From NCBI GenBank assembly GCA_024509875.1, contig JAMPIV010014148.1:310001-374000 (forward strand): a DNA stretch of 64,000 nucleotides. The letters run 5' to 3'. Both the position numbers and the translations under genes were made by a program. Under the pieces are notes generated by a model. It made no database searches. It saw nothing but the letters and a program-made list of their open reading frames with translations, and was not told the origin of the DNA. Each line of letters opens with the position of its first letter. Position 1 is the stretch's first letter. The stretch is from Oreohelix idahoensis. Its lineage: Eukaryota; Mollusca; Gastropoda; Stylommatophora; Oreohelicidae. This document shows positions 56,841-64,000 of the stretch, in pieces.

Positions 56841-57074
56841 ACTCTGTCCATACAACCAATAGCTAAGAGTCCATTTGGTCTCTCGTACCTAGAATATCTC
56901 TTGTCCCCTGTGAGTCTAAAAGTGGGTGGGCCACTCACTAACAACTTTCAATGCCGTGCTGTATGACAAACAGAAGCAAAGAAAATCACCCGCCTTCCAA
57001 TTGTCACAATGACCTCCGTCAACTTCTGTTTGTCTAGATCGATAAGGCTTTGGCGCTCATTTATAACAGTACAT

Positions 57075-57690
57075 TGGGAACTCAACACAAACTGTGTACA
57101 TATGGAACTAAATACAAACTGTGTACATATGGAAATCTATAAAACTGTGTACATATTGTACACATGTGGAATAGCTGTGTACATATGGAACTCAATAAAA
57201 ACTGTGTACATATGGAACTCATTTCAACTGTGTACATATGGGACTCAATTCAAACTGTGTAAATATGGCACTCAATACAAATGTGTACATATGGTAGTCA
57301 ATACAAGCTGTGTACATATGGAATTCAGTACAACTATGAACATACGGAACTCAATATAAACTGTGTACATATGGAATTCAATAAAACTGTGTACATATGG
57401 AACTCCATACAACTGTGTACACATGTAACTCAATACAAGCTGTGTACATATGGAACTCAATATAAACTGTGCACATATGGAACTCAAAAAATGTGTACAT
57501 ATGGAACTCAATGCAAACTGTGTACATATGGAACTCAATACACAATGTGTACATATAGAACTCAATACAAACTGTAGACATATGGAACTCAATAAGAACT
57601 GTGTTCATATGTAGCTCATTACAAACTTGTACACGTGTAACTCAATACAAATTGTGTACACATGGAACTCAGTAAAACTGTGTAAATACA
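57075..57690. repeat. 27-bp minisatellite, expanded
   Basis: More than twenty units of 25-28 bp with GTGTACATATGGAACTCAAT core. Frames are open on both strands only because of the repeat. A second block of the same unit lies at 57870-58035, after about 170 bp of unrelated sequence. Confidence 0.9.
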
Positions 57691-57869
57691 AGGTATACAA
57701 CTCAATTCAAACTGTTGCCACATAAATATTGGATCGATCTCTTTTCCTCTCCGGCATTATTTAGTTAAATTTTTTGAGTGGAATAAATACGTGCTTTTCT
57801 TTGGTCGTCACATTTTCTTTCCCTGCTATCAAGCAGATATTTGGTACCGTCAAATCATCTTGAATTTTT

Positions 57870-58035
57870 AATACAAACTGTGTACATTCGGAACTCACTA
57901 CAAACTGTGTACGTATTGAACTCAAAAAAATATGTGCACATGAACTCAATGCACACTGCGTACATATGGAGCTCAATGAAAACTCTGTACATATGGAATT
58001 CAATAGAACTGTGTACATGTGGAACTCAATATAAA
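57870..58035. repeat. 27-bp minisatellite, second block
   Basis: About six diverged units, ending where the sequence preceding element D's LTR starts. Confidence 0.75.
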
Positions 58036-58039
58036 CCTT

Positions 58040-58912
58040 ATACTGGCGGGAATCCAAAATGGCTTCTCTCCGTGAGCTTCGTTCGCTCAGGACGGAAAAT
58101 TATGAAGCAGAATTACTTCAATATATAAATGTAAATGTCCTCATCGAGCTTCTCATCAAATCTGCTATCCATAAGGCTGGTTACCTCAAGTGATCTAGTG
58201 CTGCTAATAACACGACATCTTCATCTGTCATCAACAATCCTAGCTGTACGATAATACATCTCCCATCTAGGTTTAGCAAAAAGTTCAGCAAAAAATGTTT
58301 GGTTTTACCTGGCTTCAGGAAAACACACACAAGCGAATAACGCACGCCATTCCTAGGCATTAATAATGGACATTAGGAGAATCTCTGATAATACGATCAT
58401 CCAGAGAAACAATCTCCTTCCTTGAATAATTCACAGAGATCAATCTACAAAACTTTCTAAACAACCAGCCCCTAGCAGCGATGACATGACGGCCTTCTCT
58501 GATCACCCCAAACCGGCGCATGCCCAGAAAAGCCTTTCACCCCCAGATTTCAGCTCACAAAATAGTCCGACATAGAAATACAAAGATATAAAGGTATAAG
58601 ATCGAAATCGCCTTAAATAGTCAAGGAATAAATATAAATTATGGCCATAATCATTTTAAGCAAGACCAATCTGTTTCTGGCCATACCAGACGAAAAATGA
58701 CGTAGATCTAGAATTCATACGCCAGATTGAGACACAAGAACATATAACCCATAGAACCAAATACAACATCGAACAATCAGGGTTCTGTCCCTTAGACTGA
58801 GAATCATTGATTCTCAAATAAATATTTTTTCATCAGACAAAAAGTTATTACTTTACATCTGTATGCCTATCAACAGTAATCTGTGCATCACACAAAAAAT
58901 ATGTGCGCAACA
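58040..58912 (-). repeat. Element D 3' LTR (outer end uncertain)
   Basis: In element sense it begins TGTTGCGCACATATT at 58912, right after the G-rich tract. The outer end is not defined because the partner LTR is missing; about 58040, where the minisatellite ends, is the best estimate. Beyond the first six bases it is unlike A's LTR. Confidence 0.55.
58059..58193 (+). CDS. 44-residue open frame of unknown origin
   Basis: ATG in the favourable context AAAATGG opens MASLRELRSLRTENYEAE and continues with an amphipathic hydrophobic stretch to a TGA. It sits at the distal edge of element D's LTR or just outside it. It could be a host first exon, LTR sequence, or chance. No family recognised. Confidence 0.2.
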   Translation: MASLRELRSLRTENYEAELLQYINVNVLIELLIKSAIHKAGYLK

Positions 58913-59384
58913 GACTACCACACCCCCCGGGAAAAAAATGAAAATCATTTTTTTTTCATCTGAGAGCAACATACAATAGGCTCACAACGCATAAATAATG
59001 CGCAGATGAGAAATATCAGGAATTTATGACTCCAAATCAAGGCAATGTCGAAATATAGATCGACAGGTGAGAATATATCTCAACATCTCAGAGATAGTAT
59101 TTCTCTAAGTATAAATATTTCCAGGGAGGTGTCACCAACGCATACTACAATACTGGCAATGACACAATGCATACAATAATTTCAATCACAATTTCATATT
59201 AAGTACCATAAGTTCATGATTGACAAAAGAAAAATCATCAAAAGAGCAGCAGTGAATATACATTAGAGACCCGCATGGTGTTTATACCATCACCATATCA
59301 TATATTACAAATGTGTACATATTTTGATATAGAAAAAATAACTGTTGTAAAGTTAGATATATTAAAACGTCCAAGATTCAACAG

Positions 59385-59911
59385 TTAGGTGGAATCATGT
59401 GGGCATCTAGACAGAATGTCTGCCATAACATTTTCTGAACCACGGATAGCTCGCACCGAGAAATGAAAAGGTTGAAGAGCAATGGCGTATCGAGTTGATC
59501 TCGAGCTCTTCAAGTTTTTACTTTGAATAGCCGTAAGAGCTTTCTGGTCAGTTTCCACTATGAAATGCGCGCCAAGAAGGAATCTTTGAAGTTTGAGAAT
59601 TGACCAAACCATCGCCAAAAGTTCACTGTCTAAAACCGAGTAATTCCTCTCTGCCGCATTAAGTTTTCGTGAGATATACATTACAGGATGCAGAGTTTAA
59701 GAGTACTCTTGCATTAGTGCCGCTATAATCCCAGTGGATGAAGCGTCACTACGAAGAACTAATGCCTTATCTGTAGTAGGTAACATTAAGATAGGTGGAG
59801 TTGAAAACAAATTTTTAATCTTATCCAAAGATGATTGGCATTCCTGAGACCAGTGGACCATATTAGGAGACCCTTTCTTTAGTAACGAAGAAAGCGGTGC
59901 CAATAATGTCT
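59385..59911 (-). pseudogene. Element D RNase H
   Basis: Two frames carry MAPLSSLLKKGSPNMVHW, LRSDASSTGIIAALMQEYS, then after a break LNAAERNYSVLDSELLAMVW, ETDQKAL and MADILSRCP, ending at the TAG near 59385. The catalytic acidic residues are present. It lacks its RT because of the upstream deletion. Confidence 0.8.
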
Positions 59912-60845
59912 ATTGCCATTTTCTGAAACGGCCGAATAGGAATATCTGCAGCCTGAATAGGTGCAGCATGGCGTGGACCTTAGGATTTGACCTCTTGACA
60001 TACCTTACAAGATCGACAATAAATCCGTATGTCCTTGTTTACCAATGGCCAAAAGAAAGCCGCAAGGACTCTAGACTTAGTACGGGAAAAACCCATGTGT
60101 CCAGCACACTGAGAGTCGTGAGCGTGCTGCAAAATTTTAACTCTCAAATTCTTGGGGACAAGAATCTGAGAATGCATTGACGTAGAAGAGTCTTGGACCA
60201 TACGTACAAGTACGCCATTCTTTATTGTAATCCAAGATTTACGATTTGTATCTTTATTTGGATCACCTTTTGTTGCAAGTGTGAAGAATTTCTTTAGAGT
60301 GGGATCATCTTCTTGCTGTTTTATAAATGAGTCACGAGAAATTACCAAGGGATCATCTTGGTTATGCACTTCACTAACTTCAGTAGATGACGTTTGAGGC
60401 ATATTGAGAGCTTGTGCTCTTGTGACTACTGCATTAGCAGTTTGCATATTTTGATTTTCCCAAGCAGCTATTTGTTGCGGAGTGCATTCTTTGACTCCGT
60501 GAATACGACCAATGATGAGATCAGCGATCGGATTCGGCAGACGACATGCGTGCACATCTCCCGTAAAGAAAGGAGTAGCAATATTGATGATAGCAGTAGA
60601 GTACTTCTCTAAGGTGCCGCCAAATGTTACACATTTGACTACTTTGCCTGTGGCACGGGAAGGATCTACGAGTGACTGTCTAACACCAATGGTGGTGCAT
60701 CCAGAATCAAAAAGAATTGAGACTGGGCTATCATTTACTAGACCTTGATGTAAGACAAGAGATCCTCTTCCATCATGCGCGACTGACGCAGGAAGAGCAG
60801 GAGGAGGGTGACCACAAATCAAAGTAGACACCGTAGTTGGTTCAA
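59912..60845 (-). pseudogene. Element D protease and HHCC finger
   Basis: The frame 60831-59980 encodes the protease with intact LFDSGCTTIG, DLIIGRIHGVKECTPQQ, a charged linker, and an intact HHCC finger (HAHDSQCAGHMGF ... CRSCKVCQ). It runs on to MAIDIIG near 59915 and there joins RNase H sequence. Closely related to A and F. Confidence 0.85.
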
Positions 60846-61407
60846 ATAATGTTTTGCATTGGGGGCATTAAGATGCTCTCCCAAAATCAAAACGGAACAT
60901 GCCATATTATTAGCGTCATTATTATCTTTAGTCTGTTTATAGGCTTCATGTGACTCTTGCTGCGCAGAGTTTGCCTGATAATGTGATTTGTTTTTTGTAT
61001 TGTGATCTACCTCGATTATTATTGCCTCTGTAATCATTATTGTTTCCTCTATTGTAACCCCTATTTGGGTTTGAGTCATAGTTCACATGGTTACCATTAT
61101 CATGTTCATTATAATGAGTATCTCTATAATTATGATCTTGTTGTCTCCATGATGGATAACTTGAATAGTTTCTATAATGACTTCCTCTGCGGAAATTTCT
61201 ATAATTGTGACAACCCCTGTATCGAGGGCTGTCGGCTCGTCTCCAGTTCTTCGAAGAAGAACCTTGAAATGATTGATTACCTTGATTTTGATAACAATTC
61301 GAGTTACTCTTTTTATCAAACCTGTTTTGTGGTCCCTGAAATTCGTGTGAGTAATTAGGGTTGTATGGTGTTGCAGAAGCAACTGGCATACTTTCCTTAA
61401 CCTTAGC
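60846..61407 (-). pseudogene. Element D gag C-terminal part
   Basis: Starts at the junction with NAKVKESMPVASA, then the Asn/Tyr/Arg-rich basic domain (YRNYSSYPSWRQQDHNYRD, then RGNNNRGRSQY). A frameshift near 60975 precedes the link to protease. Matches the 34100-34550 part of A. Confidence 0.8.
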
Positions 61408-62037
61408 ATTGCGGATCTTATCATCGGGCGTATACACGGAGTTAAGGAGTGTACCCCACAGCAGATTGCTGCTTGGGAAGAAAAAAATATTCAAACTGCT
61501 AATGCAGTTATCACAAGAGCGCAAGCTCATAATATGCCTCATACTTCATCGACTGAAAGTAATGAAGTGCTTAATCAAGATGATCACTCGGTGATTTCGC
61601 TTGACTCTTTTATAAAACTTCAACAAGACGACACCTCTTTAAAAAGATTCTTCCTTCTTGTCAAAAATGGTGATCCAAATCAGAACACAAATCGCAAATC
61701 TTGGATCACTATGAAAAATGGTGTACTAGTGCGTATGGTACATGATTCGAATACATCTATGCATTCGCAAATTCTTGTGCCTAAAAGTATGAGAGTTCAA
61801 ATTCTGCAACATGCCCACGACTCTCAGTGTGCTGGGCATATGGGTTTTTTCCAGTACTAAGTCGAGAGTTCTGGCGGCCTTCTTTTGGCCATTCGTAAAT
61901 AAAGATATACGTCTTTATTGTCGCTCATGCAAAGTATGTCAAGAAGTCATGTCGAGAGGTCCTCGCCATGCAGCACCTATTCAGGCTGCGGACATTCCTT
62001 TTCGTCCGTTTCAAAAAAAATGGCAATAGATATTATC
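61408..62037 (+). pseudogene. Element F protease end and HHCC finger
   Basis: 61408-61860 reads IADLIIGRIHGVKECTPQQIAAW, a linker and HAHDSQCAGHMGF. It then shifts frame in a T6 run near 61850 and continues with FFWPFVNKDIRLYCRSCKVCQ. A second shift occurs in an A8 run near 62013-62020 before MAIDII. Confidence 0.8.
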
Positions 62038-62560
62038 CGCCCTTTTAAAATCAAGTCGGCCAGATGACACCAATTTATTTTAACATGCGTTGACATGTGT
62101 ACACGTTGGCCAGAGGCTATACCTGTTAAGAGCATTTCTACTGCCGATATTGCAGACGCTCTTTGGCTGATATTTTCTCGACTGGGATTTCCCAAAGAAA
62201 TCTTGTCAGACCATGGCACCCAGTTAATATCTGACACTATGTCGCAGGTGATGTCTACTCTTCATATTAAACGGTCACTCTCTGAGTAGTATCTATCATC
62301 TGATGTCTAATGGGTTAGTCGAGCGTCTAAATAGAACGCTCAAGAACTTACTTGGGAAGATAACTGAGGATCATCCTCAGGATTGGGACAGGGTTTTACC
62401 CGCGGCTCTCTTTGCATATAGAGAGGTCCCAAATGAACATACAGGGTTTTCTCCATTTGAGCCTGTCTTTGGCGCGCGACCGCGCGGCCCCATTTCATTG
62501 CTTCACGATCTTATAACTGCTGATGATATCAGTGATGATACACAATCTTCGTATGAATAA
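62021..62560 (+). pseudogene. Element F integrase core
   Basis: Shows MAIDIIRPF (Gly of the usual GPF replaced by Arg), a TGA at 62065-62067 at the same place as in A, CTRWPEAIP, LSDHGTQL, then a small insertion near 62285 that adds a stop. VERLNR follows, and FAYREVPNEHTGFSPFEPVFG to QSSYE. The DD-E residues remain. Confidence 0.8.
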
Positions 62561-62944
62561 GTCATCGCTCTCAGGCAGAAAATTATTGAAGCATGCAGAT
62601 TAGCAACTTCCGCATCTGAATTTGCTAAAGAGAAAGCAAGGCAATTTGCAAATAAAAATAGATGCCTATGATAACTTTGTCCTGGCGATAAAGCACTTGT
62701 ATTGGTCCCTTGTAGGGAAAATAGACTTCTCATTGCATGGAAAGGTCCTTATGTGATTATCTCTAAAATTTCTGATGTCGACTATATTGTCGATATAGAC
62801 GGAAAGCATAAGACCTTTCATATAAACATGCTTACAGAGTTTCATGAACGTCCAGACTACCTACAGCCTATTTTTCAGGCGACGGACGATCCTATAGCAC
62901 CACATGGTCATTTCTCATCTCTGTCGGTTATACAGGATGAATAA
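62561..62944 (+). pseudogene. Element F integrase C-terminus with GPY/F
   Basis: Contains the helix tail FAKEKARQFANKNR, a stop near 62671, then LLIAWKGPYVIISKISDVDY and FHINMLTEF, ending at a TAA (62942-62944) where A has Glu in VIQEEE. Confidence 0.8.
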
Positions 62945-64000
62945 TCTACTTTCTCGGACGTTAATCTTCCTCTTCCAATGATTCCACTTCATTCTACGGA
63001 ATCATGGAAAAATGTTACTGTTTCTCCTAAATTATCTACTGAGGAACAGCTACAGGTCTCTTCTATGTTACAAACATTTCAGGATGTTCTTACGGACATT
63101 CCTGGACACACATCTGTCATTAAACATGACATAATACTTACTGACAATAATCTTATCAGGGTCAGACCTTACCCTATTCCTATACATTTTCAAAAACAGG
63201 TCGAGAAAGAATTAGATGATATGATACAGTTGAAAATAATTGAACCATCCACTTCGGCATACTCTTCGTCTATGGTTATTGTTCGAAAGAAAGACAAGAA
63301 CATACGCCTTTGCGTCGATTACCGTAAACTAAACCAGGTAACGAAATTCGATGCTGAACCTATGCCTTTATTGGAGAATCTACTTATTAGACTTTCTAAT
63401 TCTCGGTACCTTACCAAACTCGTCTTGTCTAAAGGTTACTTTCAAGTTCCTCTCACTGAACGCGCCAAACCTCTTACTGCTTTCTCAACACCTAGGGGTT
63501 TGTTCCAATGGAACTTCATGCCTTTCGGCCTTATGTATGCCCCAGCTACTTTCGTACGCATGATGCGTCGAATTCTTTCATATCGTTCAGATGTCATTGC
63601 ATACTTGGACGATATCTGTCTTTTCAGTGATTCTTGGGAAGATCACTATTTGGGTTTATATGAACTGTTGTCTACTCTACGCTATCATAATCTGACAGCA
63701 ATACCCTCTAAAGCCTATGTTGGGTTTAGTGAAATTTCTTTTCTGGGTCACCGTGTTGGCCATGGTCTGTTGCGTACTGAGGACCACAACACTTCCAAGA
63801 TACTGAACATCACTGTTCCTAAGACGAAGAAGCAGATCCGTAGTCTCTTAGGATTAATAAAATTCTACGGAAGATTCATTCCGAACCTTTCTTCTATCAT
63901 GGCACCTCTCTCAACCCTATTGAAGAAAGGGTCTCCAAATATGGTACGCTGGTCCCAAGAATGTCAATCTTCATTGGATCAGATTAAGGCATTATTCTCA
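62945..64000 (+). pseudogene. Element F reverse transcriptase, open to the window edge
   Basis: In phase after the TAA, 352 codons run without a stop to 64000. Motifs seen are RLCVDYRKLNQVT, FGLMYAPATF, catalytic YLDD (63602-63613), FLGHRVG, RSLLGLIKFYGRF and the start of RNase H. Motif A reads KLVLSKGY: the catalytic Asp is Val (GTC at 63422-63424), so this RT should be inactive even though the frame is open. Confidence 0.85.

Larger units (their letters stand above)
50370..57690. repeat. Composite repeat U, copy 2
   Basis: The uninterrupted copy of the unit split at the left of the window. Contents from left to right: an arginine-rich minus-strand frame, 1.5 kb without supported genes (51724-53270), 68-bp monomers, a solo LTR, a longer 68-bp array, a hydrophobic frame, about 800 bp without supported genes (55463-56270), the RNase H LINE remnant, and a 27-bp minisatellite. 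The SINE of copy 1 is absent. Confidence 0.85.
58040..61407 (-). mobile_element. Truncated LTR retrotransposon D, relative of A
   Basis: Minus-strand order is gag end, protease, HHCC finger, then a fusion into RNase H, then 3' untranslated sequence and LTR. Integrase core, GPY/F and RT are deleted. The upstream end stops at the inverted junction with F at 61407. The non-coding 58913-59384 holds no gene. Confidence 0.85.
61408..64000 (+). mobile_element. Truncated LTR retrotransposon F, relative of A (runs off window)
   Basis: Begins inside protease at IADLIIGRIHG and proceeds through HHCC finger, integrase core, GPY/F and RT to the window end. No 5' LTR or gag is present because of the inverted junction with D. 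Confidence 0.85.

Noticed and set aside
57281..57577. Cys/Tyr-rich repetitive protein
   Set aside because: It is a translation of the 27-bp minisatellite; the opposite strand is equally open.

Overview
This is a eukaryotic, animal-type window made almost entirely of transposable elements and tandem repeats. I see no intact single-copy host gene and no rRNA, tRNA or prokaryotic operon structure. The mix of gag-pol LTR elements with an unusual pol order, a LINE with an apurinic endonuclease and a C-terminal C2H2 finger, a tRNA-derived SINE and several minisatellites suggests an invertebrate metazoan. A marine lophotrochozoan such as a mollusc is my guess, not something the sequence proves.

Layout. 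Positions 1-24245 hold the first copy (U1) of a composite repeat. A 17.9-kb minus-strand LTR element (C, 3779-21651, TSD CAACT) interrupts it, and C's gag is interrupted by a 9.0-kb minus-strand LTR element (E, 9473-18463, TSD GTATG). U1 resumes at 21657 and carries a SINE (22139-22494, 10-bp TSD) and a LINE remnant with RNase H. Positions 24700-25815 are a 40-bp minisatellite. A CR1-like LINE (25816-26293, resuming at 49217) was split by a 22.9-kb plus-strand LTR element (A, 26294-49211, TSD GTCTG). A's 5' LTR is split by a 4.2-kb endonuclease LINE (L, 27286-31470), and its pol is split by a young 9.1-kb LTR element (B, 36095-45190, TSD ATATG). Positions 50370-57690 are the second copy of the composite repeat (U2), with expanded satellites. 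Positions 58040-61407 are a minus-strand, internally deleted relative of A (D). It abuts head-to-head a plus-strand relative (F, 61408 to the window end).

Shared biology. A, B, C, D and F are Ty3/gypsy-type by reverse transcriptase, but their integrase lies upstream of reverse transcriptase: gag, protease, HHCC zinc finger, integrase core, GPY/F, RT, RNase H. This order is known from Gmr1-like elements. E has the same front half (gag, protease-like, HHCC-like, GPY/F) but no RT or RNase H, so it looks like a non-autonomous passenger of a C-like family. By eye, LTR divergence ranks the insertions: E about 0.1 percent, B under 1 percent, C about 0.8 percent, A about 2-3 percent. This agrees with the nesting. 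Most reading frames are broken. Many breaks sit in homopolymer runs, so some may be assembly indels.
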